Origin: CAG-791 sp045130475
GTDB lineage: Bacteria > Bacillota > Clostridia > Lachnospirales > Lachnospiraceae
Direction of reading: 5' to 3'
Assembly: GCA_045130475.1 (NCBI GenBank)
Contig: JBGUPU010000014.1
Coordinates: forward strand, 1 to 47,820
DNA: 47,820 bases
A program made the translations under genes and the position numbers. Positions 17,862 through 24,721 of the stretch are shown here, piece after piece. The notes under the pieces are model-generated. The model was not told the DNA's origin and ran no database searches. It was given only the letters and a program-made list of their open reading frames with translations. The stretch's first letter is position 1, and each line of letters begins with the position of its first letter.

Positions 17862-17898
17862 TTCATAGAGTTCATAGAGTTCATAGAGTTTCATAGAG
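17862..17898. repeat. 9-bp tandem repeat, 4 copies
   Basis: TTCATAGAG occurs at 17862, 17871, 17880 and, after one extra T, at 17890. It lies between the C39-like gene and its terminator. Confidence 0.95.
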
Positions 17899-17900
17899 CG

Positions 17901-17923
17901 AAAGACCTGCTGCAGTCTTTTTT
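17901..17923 (+). terminator. Short terminator upstream of the tRNA gene
   Basis: AAAGAC (17901-17906) pairs with GTCTTT (17915-17920) and runs into six Ts. It probably ends the protease transcript. Confidence 0.55.
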
Positions 17924-17946
17924 GCAGAATATTTTAAAAAATCAGA

Positions 17947-17976
17947 TTGACAGAGCTCCTGATGCTGTGGTAATAT
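17947..17976 (+). promoter_or_regulatory. Promoter of tRNA-Thr
   Basis: Perfect TTGACA (17947-17952), an 18-bp spacer and TAATAT (17971-17976). The tRNA begins 33 bp downstream. Confidence 0.7.
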
Positions 17977-18009
17977 ACATTCGTTGCGGAAAACAGCAGC
18001 ATACAATTT

Positions 18010-18082
18010 GCTGGCATAGCACAGTCGGTAGTGCGTCGCATTGGTAGTGCGGAGGTCACGAGTTCGATTCTCGTTGCCAGCT
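18010..18082 (+). tRNA. tRNA-Thr (anticodon GGU)
   Basis: A 73-nt cloverleaf. The acceptor stem is GCTGGCA/TGCCAGC (18010-18016/18075-18081) with discriminator T18082. The D stem is GCAC/GTGC, the anticodon stem TCGCA/TGCGG has loop TTGGTAG (anticodon GGT at 18043-18045), the variable loop is AGGTC, and the T arm is ACGAG-TTCGATT-CTCGT. CCA is not encoded. It decodes ACC and ACU threonine codons. It stands alone with its own promoter and terminator. Confidence 0.93.
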
Positions 18083-18086
18083 CTGA

Positions 18087-18132
18087 AAAGTCCCTGAAGA
18101 CCTGATGAATGAGGTTTCCAGGGACTTTTTTT
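18087..18132 (+). terminator. Terminator of tRNA-Thr
   Basis: AAAGTCCCTG (18087-18096) pairs with CAGGGACTTT (18119-18128). Seven Ts run from 18126 to 18132. Confidence 0.85.
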
Positions 18133-18141
18133 GCCTTCAAT

Positions 18142-18181
18142 ATTATTAAACCAGATTCATCATTATTAAATCAGATTCATC
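18142..18181. repeat. 20-bp tandem duplication
   Basis: Two copies (18142-18161 and 18162-18181) of ATTATTAAAYCAGATTCATC differ at one base. They lie between the tRNA terminator and the HD-domain gene. Confidence 0.93.
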
Positions 18182-18190
18182 AGCCAGTCT

Positions 18191-18230
18191 GATCAGCTGC
18201 GGCCTCTTCAGAGAGAGGCCGCAGCTGATC
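18191..18230 (+). promoter_or_regulatory. Perfect 17-bp hairpin before the HD-domain gene
   Basis: GATCAGCTGCGGCCTCT (18191-18207) and its exact complement (18214-18230) enclose a 6-nt loop. No T tract follows on either strand, so it is not a standard terminator. It ends 27 bp before the start codon and would sit in the leader next to the GGAAGGAG ribosome-binding site. Confidence 0.75.
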
Positions 18231-18257
18231 ATAAAGGGTTCGGGAAGGAGACTGGAA

Positions 18258-19019
18258 ATGCTATATACAAAGCTGACACAGAGGGCAATGCAGATCTGCT
18301 TTGAGGCGCACAGGAATCAGCGTGACAAAGGAGGAATGCCCTATGTATTTCATCCCTTTCATCTGGCAGAGCAGATGGAGACCGAAGACGAGATCTGCGC
18401 CGCGCTTCTCCATGATGTCATGGAAGATACGGATTGGTCTTTTGCGCAGCTTGCCGGTGAGGGCTTTTCCCCTGCTGTCATGCAGGCACTCCTTTTGCTG
18501 ACGCATGACGACCATACAGACTATCTGGACTACGTGAGGAGGCTCTCCGGCAACCGGATCGCGGCGCGGGTAAAACTGGCAGACCTGCGGCACAACAGTA
18601 TGCCGGGCCGTCTGCCGGCCATAGGAGAGAAGGAGAGAAAAAGGATGCGCAAATATCTGCGCGCACAGGCAATCCTGACCGGTGGGGAAGCCGATCTGGA
18701 AGAGATGACCCTCCGCATGCAGGTTGAACTGCAAAAAGAGCCACAAGAGCAGAAACTGCAAAAAGAACAGAAAGAACAAATAGACCAAATAGACCAGGAA
18801 AAGAAGGAAGAGTGCACCGGGACCGCTGTGCTCACGACCGTTCTGGAAATGGACGGAAGTGTCCGCAAATATACACTGCGGCTGCAGCAGGACGGACAGG
18901 AGCGGGAGTATCAGGATCTTTACTGCCTGCTGGATGACCTGGAGAAGTCCGGCTTTTCGCCTGCGCGTGCGGCAGCCGTGATCTGCGGGAAGCTTCCCGA
19001 TCTTAATAGATCTTTTTGA
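18258..19019 (+). CDS. HD-domain phosphohydrolase (SpoT/MESH1-like HD)
   Basis: A 253-residue protein with an N-terminal HD domain (about 1-150) of the RelA/SpoT hydrolase type. His32 (FHPFH), His52-Asp53 (ALLHDVMED) and Asp109 (VKLADLRHN) are the metal ligands. No synthetase, TGS or ACT domain follows. Instead there is a Gln/Glu/Lys-rich linker (about 156-185) and a short alpha/beta C-terminal region. It could hydrolyse (p)ppGpp or another nucleotide, but the substrate is not proven by sequence. The start has GGAAGGAG at good spacing. Its 3' end overlaps the convergent CxxC protein gene by 17 bp. Confidence 0.82.
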   Translation: MLYTKLTQRAMQICFEAHRNQRDKGGMPYVFHPFHLAEQMETEDEICAALLHDVMEDTDWSFAQLAGEGFSPAVMQALLLLTHDDHTDYLDYVRRLSGNRIAARVKLADLRHNSMPGRLPAIGEKERKRMRKYLRAQAILTGGEADLEEMTLRMQVELQKEPQEQKLQKEQKEQIDQIDQEKKEECTGTAVLTTVLEMDGSVRKYTLRLQQDGQEREYQDLYCLLDDLEKSGFSPARAAAVICGKLPDLNRSF

Positions 19020-19242
19020 TCTCTTCCTGAATCTTGTACTGGCGGCGGAACTCTTCGAGGTCCTGAGGAGAGCGGATAAACATCACCTCCGAGAAGGCGC
19101 CGGTCTTTTTGTTTTTGAATCCTGCCACCTGTTCGCCGTTGCAGATGCTGCAGCGCAGCACAGGTTCCTGGAGTGCGGGATCATAGGTCATGGAAGAATC
19201 GGATGAGCTGCCTGTTTTTTTATCTTTTTTCAGAAAAAACAT
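19003..19242 (-). CDS. Small CxxC protein, conserved hypothetical
   Basis: A 79-residue protein with a single CSIC motif (Cys31, Cys34) inside RCSICNGEQVAGFKNKKTG, followed by SEVMFIRSPQDLEEFRRQY and a charged helix. I have seen similar short proteins in Lachnospiraceae, but no function is known. With one CxxC only, metal binding would need a partner or dimer. ATG 19242 is chosen over the longer open frame because AAAGGAG lies just upstream and the extra N terminus looks non-coding. The 3' end overlaps the HD gene on the other strand. Confidence 0.7.
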   Translation of the reverse strand: MFFLKKDKKTGSSSDSSMTYDPALQEPVLRCSICNGEQVAGFKNKKTGAFSEVMFIRSPQDLEEFRRQYKIQEEIKKIY

Positions 19243-19373
19243 GGAAGAGACTCCTTTCAGAACTAAGCCGCTCCGGCCTGTTTGAGTGAAAACAAGCGGG
19301 CTGATCGGACTTACAGATTTATAGTATATATTATTGGACATTCCGGATCTTTCCGGATCTGCTTTCATTTCGG

Positions 19374-19421
19374 AAAAAAACACAGGGCTCCTGCAGCATT
19401 TACACAGATGCGGCAGGAGCC
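19374..19421 (-). terminator. Terminator of the suf operon
   Basis: GGCTCCTGC (19386-19394) pairs with GCAGGAGCC (19413-19421). Read on the minus strand, it is followed by a T run at 19380-19374. Confidence 0.85.
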
Positions 19422-19439
19422 TTTGAATGTCGGGATATT

Positions 19440-20375
19440 TTATTTGAGGAAGCCGTTGATGATCTGCTCTTCGGCCTCAGCCTCGGTGAGACCCAGGGTC
19501 ATGAGCTTGACGATCTGTTCGCCGGCGATCTTGCCGATGGCCGCCTCGTGGACGAGGGCTGCCTCGGTGCTGTTGGCTTCCAGGGACGGTACCGCCAGGA
19601 TGCGGCCTTCGTCCATGATGATGGAGTCGCACTCGGTGTGGCCGTGGCAGGCCGCATTGCCCAGGATGCACATATCGAGCTTCTGGTAGGAGCGGTCGCG
19701 GGCGACAGAGCGGGAGACGACGTCGGCGCTGGAATCATCGCCGTTGAGGATGACATTGTAGATGCTGTAGGCATCCTGTGTGCCGTGTGTCATCAGACGC
19801 TCCTGGACGACCAGGCGAGCGCCGGCCTTGAGTTCAGCCTTTGTATCGCGCTTGGTGGAGTCTACACCTTTGATCTGCACCATTTCCATCTCCATGGTGC
19901 TGTTCTCTTCCATATAGACCTCGGTGCCGGGATTGAGCAGTCTCTTGCCTGTGCCGTCGCCGGAACCGTAGTGTTTCTCAACATATTTGACCTTTGCGCC
20001 CTTGCCGACAAAGAAGCGGTGGATGCCGTCGTGCTCGGAATCCTGTGTGCCGCAGTTGTCGATGCCGCAGCCTGCGACGATCACGACATCGCTGTCCTCG
20101 CCGATATAGAAATCGTTGTAGACAACCTCCTTGAGGCCGCTCTGGCTCATGACGACAGGAATGTGGACACTCTCGTTTTTGGTGCCGGGCTTGATCTTGA
20201 TGTCGATGCCGGAGCCGTTCTCTTTGGAAATGATATCGATATTGGCAGTGGTATTGCGCATGGCGGACTCGCCGTTGGCACGGATATTGTAAGCGCCCTC
20301 GGGGACAGTGTGCAGATCTGCGATCTCCTGAAGCAGTCTCTTCTGTATTTCGTCAATTTCTTTGATCTTCAGCAT
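19440..20375 (-). CDS. SufB/SufD-family Fe-S scaffold, short form
   Basis: A 311-residue SufBD-fold protein, shorter than classical SufB (about 465) or SufD (about 420). It has the beta-helix core (GSGIDIKIKPGT, EHDGIHRFFVGKGAKVKYVEKHYGSG) and the C-terminal helix pair motifs (ECDSIIMDEG, ANSTEAALVHEAAIGKIAGEQIVKLMTLGLTEAEAE). Glu and His in ALVHEAAIG correspond to residues used in SufB/SufD. With SufC alone beside it, this resembles the minimal two-component SUF-type assembly systems of anaerobes. There, one scaffold protein and the ATPase build clusters without SufS or SufU in the operon. It should work in the cytoplasm as a complex with SufC. Confidence 0.9.
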   Translation of the reverse strand: MLKIKEIDEIQKRLLQEIADLHTVPEGAYNIRANGESAMRNTTANIDIISKENGSGIDIKIKPGTKNESVHIPVVMSQSGLKEVVYNDFYIGEDSDVVIVAGCGIDNCGTQDSEHDGIHRFFVGKGAKVKYVEKHYGSGDGTGKRLLNPGTEVYMEENSTMEMEMVQIKGVDSTKRDTKAELKAGARLVVQERLMTHGTQDAYSIYNVILNGDDSSADVVSRSVARDRSYQKLDMCILGNAACHGHTECDSIIMDEGRILAVPSLEANSTEAALVHEAAIGKIAGEQIVKLMTLGLTEAEAEEQIINGFLK

Positions 20376-20452
20376 GTTATTATCTCCAATCTATCGAGTA
20401 TACCGCCCGCCGGAGCGGCAGCCGGAAGCGTTTTCGCGGAGGCGGAAACGGA

Positions 20453-21199
20453 TTATCTGGAAGTGAGCACCTTGCAGGCTTCCACTGCGGAAGGAGTTCC
20501 GAGCAGTGTGGGGAGGATCTCGTCTCTGGGGCCGGTCGCGGCGATCCTGCCGCTGCGCAGGACGACGATATCGTCCGCGATCTCAAGGATGCGTTCCTGA
20601 TGGGAGATGATCATGATGGAACTGTCGTGGATCTTTTCCCTCATTTTCTCGAAGACCTGGATCAGGTTCTGGAAACTCCACAGATCGATGCCGGCCTCGG
20701 GCTCGTCGAAGACGGAGAGTCTGGTGCTCCGGGCAAGAACCGTGGCGATCTCAATGCGCTTGAGTTCGCCGCCGGACAGGCTGGCGTTGACTTCGCGGTT
20801 GATGTAATCCTTGGCGCACAGTCCCACTTCAGCCAGATACTTGCAGGCGTCCGCCGGTGACATTCTCCTGCCTGCAGCGAGGCGGATCAGGTCCAGGACC
20901 TGGATGCCCTTGAAACGGACAGGCTGCTGAAAGGCAAAGCTGATGCCCGCCTGGGCGCGCTCAGTGATGTTTTTGTCTGTGATATCCACACCGTCCAGGA
21001 GGATACGCCCGGAAGTAGGCTTTTCGATTCCGGCGATGATCTTTGCCAGTGTAGATTTGCCGCCGCCGTTGGGGCCTGTGATGACGACGAATTTATTGTC
21101 CTCAATTGTGAGGTTGATATCATTGAGGATCTCTTTATCGACAGAGCCGGTGCCGTTGTCCTCTGTGACACCGAACGAAATATTCTGAAGTTCCAGCAT
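20453..21199 (-). CDS. sufC: Fe-S cluster assembly ATPase SufC
   Basis: A 248-residue ABC-type ATPase with Walker A GPNGGGKST (42-50), a Q-loop in SFAFQQPVRFKG, signature LSGGELKR, Walker B LSVFDEPEAGID and switch His in IISHQER. The sequence VRFKGIQVLDLIRLA is typical of SufC rather than of transport ATPases. It powers the scaffold encoded 77 bp downstream. It lies 84 bp after the DUF134 gene on the same strand. AGGAG precedes the ATG. Confidence 0.95.
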   Translation of the reverse strand: MLELQNISFGVTEDNGTGSVDKEILNDINLTIEDNKFVVITGPNGGGKSTLAKIIAGIEKPTSGRILLDGVDITDKNITERAQAGISFAFQQPVRFKGIQVLDLIRLAAGRRMSPADACKYLAEVGLCAKDYINREVNASLSGGELKRIEIATVLARSTRLSVFDEPEAGIDLWSFQNLIQVFEKMREKIHDSSIMIISHQERILEIADDIVVLRSGRIAATGPRDEILPTLLGTPSAVEACKVLTSR

Positions 21200-21283
21200 G
21201 TTTGTTTCTCCTGTAAGTTGAATTGTTTTCCTGGTCTGCAGTCTGCTCTGCAGCAGCGCAGAGCTTTGATGCCGTCCGTCCTC

Positions 21284-21679
21284 TTATTTCTGTTTTTTCT
21301 CCTGTCCGGATTCCTGTTCAGGGGACTGCCCGGGCCTTTTACAGGATTCCAGAAAACAGTCTTCTCTGTTTCCGCCGCACAGTTCCCAGCTTCCTCCCTC
21401 AATAATGAGTTCTCTGCTGTTGACAAGGGCGCACGCGACTTTCCGGTGGGCGGATTCACAGATCTCTGTGGCTGTTGTCCGGGATATATTCATCTGTACG
21501 GCGCACTGGCTGTGCGTCAATCCCTCGTGATCAACAAGCCGCAGGGCCTCGTATTCATCGACAGTCAGGAGGATCGGCTCCTCTGCTTTTCTACCGGGAG
21601 TGACAGGGGCGGGAATCGGCGTAAAACGCCTTATTGGCGGCATGTCACAGACGCGCCTGCTTCTCTGCGGTCTGGCCAT
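21284..21679 (-). CDS. DUF134-family HTH protein, probable regulator of suf
   Basis: A 131-residue DUF134 protein. The opening MARPQRSRRVCDMPPIRRF is followed by LTVDEYEALRLVDHEGLTHSQCAVQMNISRTTATEICESAHRKVACAL, which is the sigma-70-region-4-like helix-turn-helix (about 40-86). The tail has Cys residues (ELCGG, REDCFLESC). The family is annotated as putative DNA-binding. It is the first gene of the sufC-sufB-like operon and carries several Cys, so sensing of cluster or redox status is a reasonable inference, but nothing proves it. A strong AAAGGAGG precedes the ATG. Confidence 0.85.
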   Translation of the reverse strand: MARPQRSRRVCDMPPIRRFTPIPAPVTPGRKAEEPILLTVDEYEALRLVDHEGLTHSQCAVQMNISRTTATEICESAHRKVACALVNSRELIIEGGSWELCGGNREDCFLESCKRPGQSPEQESGQEKKQK

Positions 21680-21707
21680 AAGAGCACCTCCTTTACTATA
21701 GATATTT

Positions 21708-21721
21708 TCGACATAAGTCGA
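21708..21721 (-). promoter_or_regulatory. Palindrome at the suf transcription start, candidate operator
   Basis: TCGAC-N4-GTCGA (21708-21721) touches the -10 box and is centred at about +1 of the predicted minus-strand start. A protein bound there would block transcription. Confidence 0.5.
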
Positions 21722-21750
21722 TTATAAAAGAAGCTCACGAGGTTTGTCTA
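21721..21750 (-). promoter_or_regulatory. Promoter of the DUF134-suf operon
   Basis: TAGACA (21745-21750), an 18-bp spacer and a perfect TATAAT (21721-21726) on the minus strand predict +1 near 21714 and a 35-nt leader. Confidence 0.65.
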
Positions 21751-21855
21751 TACTAATATCCCCCAGCATTGTATCTGTATAAATACAGAAAAAAATACAG
21801 CAGTGCGGCGTCCTGCGCAATGCTGTACTCATATCATGGATTCTTCCCTGCACGC

Positions 21856-21891
21856 AAAAAACAGCCGGGGCAGAATGATCTGCCCCGGCTG
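21856..21891 (-). terminator. Terminator of the glgC-glgD operon
   Basis: CAGCCGGGGCA (21862-21872) pairs with TGCCCCGGCTG (21881-21891). On the minus strand six Ts follow (21861-21856). Confidence 0.88.
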
Positions 21892-21931
21892 CAGCGTTTG
21901 AGATTGCTGCGGCTTTCAGCCGCGTCCCTTC

Positions 21932-23041
21932 TTACAGGGTGTCAGAATGTTTGATATAGCCGACCGAGCCGGGCTCTGCGAGGATCTTGTTCTCGTGGAC
22001 GATCTTCGCATATTTGTCGACGACCTGGTTCTGGATGACGACGTTCTCGCCGATCTCTGCGTATGCCAGGACGATGCAGCCCTTGACAACAGCGCCCTTG
22101 CCGATTACGACGCCGCGTCCGATAACGGAATCTTCCACTGTGCCGTGGACTTCGCAGCCGTTGGAAATCAGGGAATTCTTGACCTCTGCCTCATCATAGA
22201 ACTGGGTAGGGCAGGAATCGGAAGTTCTGGTGTAGATCGGCCAGTCGGAGGTGAACAGGGTTGCGGACTCATCGATGTCGATCAGAGCCTCGTTAGCCTT
22301 GTAGTATGTCTCCAGGCTGGTGATAGGAGCGAAGAAGCCGTGGTGCTCAACTGCACGGACATCCAGCTCACCGCACTTGGCGTTGACGATGTTGGCCAGT
22401 GTGTAGACAGAGGAGGTCTCACGGGCTGCAAACATCAGGTCGAGAAGGAGATCCTTCTTCATGACATAGGACTCCATGAACATGTCCTTGTTGTCCTCAT
22501 CACCCAGGTTGGGAGTGACGGATTTGACCTTGTCGCCGTCCAGTGTCAGTGCGTTGCAGGTGGAATAGCCTTCCTTTGCGTCGAATACTTTGTGATAGAG
22601 CAGAGTGATGTCAGCGCCGGATTTGACGTGCTGCTGAAGAAGCTCATCATAGTTCTGTGCAAATACCATGCAGCTGGGAGCGATCACGACATAATCCTTG
22701 GTCTGGCGGCGGATATAGTCGATGTTCGAGAACAGAGCGTTGATATTTGTATTGTAGATGGAATTAACCAGCTCTTCGTTGGGAACGATGATCTGGATTC
22801 TGCCGCGCTTGGAGTTGATGTTGTAGTGACGGCCGGTGCCGATGTGGGCTACCAGGGAGCGGGGCTTCTTGGTGATATAAACCTGGATATTGTTGATTCC
22901 GCTGTTGCTGAAGTTGGAGATCGGGAAATCGATCACACGGAATCTGCCGAGGAAGGAGAAAGCGCCGATCGGACGATAGTCCTGCATACCGTCAACTTTA
23001 TGCTCCGGTGAAGATGTTACGATACCAAATGCTTTTGCCAT
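21932..23041 (-). CDS. glgD: Glucose-1-phosphate adenylyltransferase regulatory subunit GlgD
   Basis: A 369-residue paralogue of GlgC with the same layout: a nucleotidyltransferase-like N domain (FLGRFRVIDFPISNFSNSGINNIQVY) and a C-terminal left-handed beta-helix (NSLISNGCEVHGTVEDSVIGRGVVIGKGAV). It lacks the GGRGSRL nucleotide-binding loop seen in GlgC, as is usual for GlgD, so it modulates rather than catalyses. In Firmicutes GlgC and GlgD form a hetero-oligomer making ADP-glucose for glycogen. The start follows GGGGAGG, 15 bp after the glgC stop. Confidence 0.95.
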   Translation of the reverse strand: MAKAFGIVTSSPEHKVDGMQDYRPIGAFSFLGRFRVIDFPISNFSNSGINNIQVYITKKPRSLVAHIGTGRHYNINSKRGRIQIIVPNEELVNSIYNTNINALFSNIDYIRRQTKDYVVIAPSCMVFAQNYDELLQQHVKSGADITLLYHKVFDAKEGYSTCNALTLDGDKVKSVTPNLGDEDNKDMFMESYVMKKDLLLDLMFAARETSSVYTLANIVNAKCGELDVRAVEHHGFFAPITSLETYYKANEALIDIDESATLFTSDWPIYTRTSDSCPTQFYDEAEVKNSLISNGCEVHGTVEDSVIGRGVVIGKGAVVKGCIVLAYAEIGENVVIQNQVVDKYAKIVHENKILAEPGSVGYIKHSDTL

Positions 23042-23056
23042 TGTTTTGTCCTCCCC

Positions 23057-24193
23057 TTAAACATCCTGCGCCTGCAGCAGGATTTCCTTGCTGTCGGCGC
23101 TTCCGATAACTGCATCTGCAGCGATCTTGACATTGTCAGCGACGAGTGTTCTGGTGACGACTGCGCCGTCTCCTACGACTACGCCGGGCATCAGGACAGA
23201 ATCGATGACCTGGGCGCCGGTGCCGACGGTAGCGCCGGTGAAGATGACGGAATTCTTGACCTTGCCGTCTACACGGCAGCCCTGTGTGATGTAGGCGCGG
23301 TCAATATCAGCATTCGGTCCGATGTAAGCGGGCAGGCCCAGAAGTCCTGCGGAATCCTCGGTATAGATCTTCCATGTAGGATCGTCGAGGTTCAGCTCGC
23401 AGTTCTCGTCGAGCAGATCCATGTTTGCTTCCCAGAGGGAATCGATGGTTCCGACATCCTTCCAGTAACCTTCAAACTTGAATGCAACGAGCTTGTCACC
23501 GGCATTCAGCAGAGTAGGGATGATGTTCTTGCCGAAGTCGTGATCGGAATTCGGATCGTCCATATCTGCGACGAGGAGCTCGCGGAGTCTCGGCCAGGAG
23601 AAGATATAAATACCCATCGAAGCAAGAGTGCTGCGGGGATTTGCGGGCTTCTCTTCGAAGTCGATGATATTGTCATCGTCGTCGGTGATCATGATGCCGA
23701 AACGGCTTGCCTCTTCGATCGGAACGGGCATGACAGCGATGGTTGCTGCAGCGTCCTTCTCTTTATGGCAGTCAAGCATCTTGTCATAGTTCATTTTGTA
23801 AATGTGGTCGCCGGAGAGGACAAGCAGATACTCGGGATTGTAGCTGTCGATGAAATCGATATTCTGGGAAATAGCATCTGCAGTTCCACGGAAGACTTCA
23901 AGTCCGGAATCAGCTTTCTCACGAGGGGTCAGGACGAAAACGCCGCTGTCCTTCGTGTCAAGGCCCCAAAGGCCGCCCTTTGCTACATAGCTGTTCAGAA
24001 GTACAGATTCATACTGTGTCAGAACGCCGACAACATCGATGCCGCTGTTGGCACAGTTACTGAGGGGGAAATCGACGATGCGGTATTTTCCACCGTATGC
24101 AACTGCAGGCTTCGCCACTTTGTTGGTGAGATCATGCAGACGACTTCCCCGACCGCCGGCCAGGATCATTGCTAACATTTCAGTTTGTTTCAT
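23057..24193 (-). CDS. glgC: Glucose-1-phosphate adenylyltransferase catalytic subunit GlgC
   Basis: A 378-residue enzyme converting ATP and glucose-1-phosphate to ADP-glucose, the first committed step of glycogen synthesis. Visible are the nucleotide loop AMILAGGRGSRLHDLTNKVAKPAVAYGGKYRIVDFPLSNC, the GTADAISQN motif, LVLSGDHIYKMNY, FEEKP, the sugar-site EGYWKDVGTIDS, and a C-terminal beta-helix (VDGKVKNSVIFTGATVG). The length is normal. It is the first gene of glgC-glgD; glycogen synthase and branching enzyme genes are not in view. Its leader is unusually long (about 240 nt). Confidence 0.97.
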   Translation of the reverse strand: MKQTEMLAMILAGGRGSRLHDLTNKVAKPAVAYGGKYRIVDFPLSNCANSGIDVVGVLTQYESVLLNSYVAKGGLWGLDTKDSGVFVLTPREKADSGLEVFRGTADAISQNIDFIDSYNPEYLLVLSGDHIYKMNYDKMLDCHKEKDAAATIAVMPVPIEEASRFGIMITDDDDNIIDFEEKPANPRSTLASMGIYIFSWPRLRELLVADMDDPNSDHDFGKNIIPTLLNAGDKLVAFKFEGYWKDVGTIDSLWEANMDLLDENCELNLDDPTWKIYTEDSAGLLGLPAYIGPNADIDRAYITQGCRVDGKVKNSVIFTGATVGTGAQVIDSVLMPGVVVGDGAVVTRTLVADNVKIAADAVIGSADSKEILLQAQDV

Positions 24194-24721
24194 GATGAGC
24201 CCTCTCTTTCATTATTTATAGCAGCGTTAGGAATCGTACACACAGACTGGCAGCAGATCTACAGTCCTGAACAACAGCCCTTTCTCCGCAGCAAAACCGC
24301 TTTGCGCAATGATACAGGAGACCGGAAAACTGTTGTTTTCCAATATTTTCTGCGGTTGGATTCCTTTGCGACAACTCCCTGCCGCACGGTGTCAACTGCT
24401 TCCGCCGGCTAAAACGGCAGGCAGGACGCAACTTATTCATATTGTACAGTAATAAAACTGCAAAGTAAATATTCTTTGTCGGATTGCATAAAAATTTTAT
24501 CTTATTATAAAAAATATTTACAAAACTGTTAAAAACCTTTTCACATTGCAGGGGCGAAAGTCGGAAGGTTTTGCGGACTATTATTTGGCGGAGAATGATG
24601 GTATGATATGGGAGGAAAAAATCGTTTAAAAGGAAATGCGGTATAGACCGGGAAAAAGAAACTGTACATTGAGCAGGGATCAATGCCTGCAGAGTATAGT
24701 TACATTTGAAAGGAAAGAAAT
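24194..24721. other. 528-bp gap between divergent glgC and the zinc-ribbon/YARHG gene
   Basis: No gene is seen. The half next to glgC (24194-24440) is GC-rich and would be transcribed as its leader. It can form several hairpins, for example around GCCGGC at 24400-24420 and AAAACTGTTGTTTTCC at 24336-24351. The middle (24440-24540) is AT-rich and holds the glgC promoter. A TATGAT at 24602 may be the -10 of the rightward gene, without a convincing -35. Confidence 0.6.
24441..24469 (-). promoter_or_regulatory. Promoter of glgC
   Basis: On the minus strand TTTACT (24464-24469), a 17-bp spacer and TACAAT (24441-24446). The predicted leader is about 240 nt. Confidence 0.5.

Noticed and set aside
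17934..18140. 68-codon open frame on the minus strand
   Set aside because: It runs antisense through the whole tRNA-Thr gene, promoter and terminator; its sequence is explained by the tRNA.
19548..20600. 350-codon open frame on the plus strand
   Set aside because: Shadow of the suf scaffold gene and its 3' neighbour; composition is typical of a mirrored coding strand.
21947..23011. 354-codon open frame on the plus strand
   Set aside because: Antisense to glgD, which is unmistakable.
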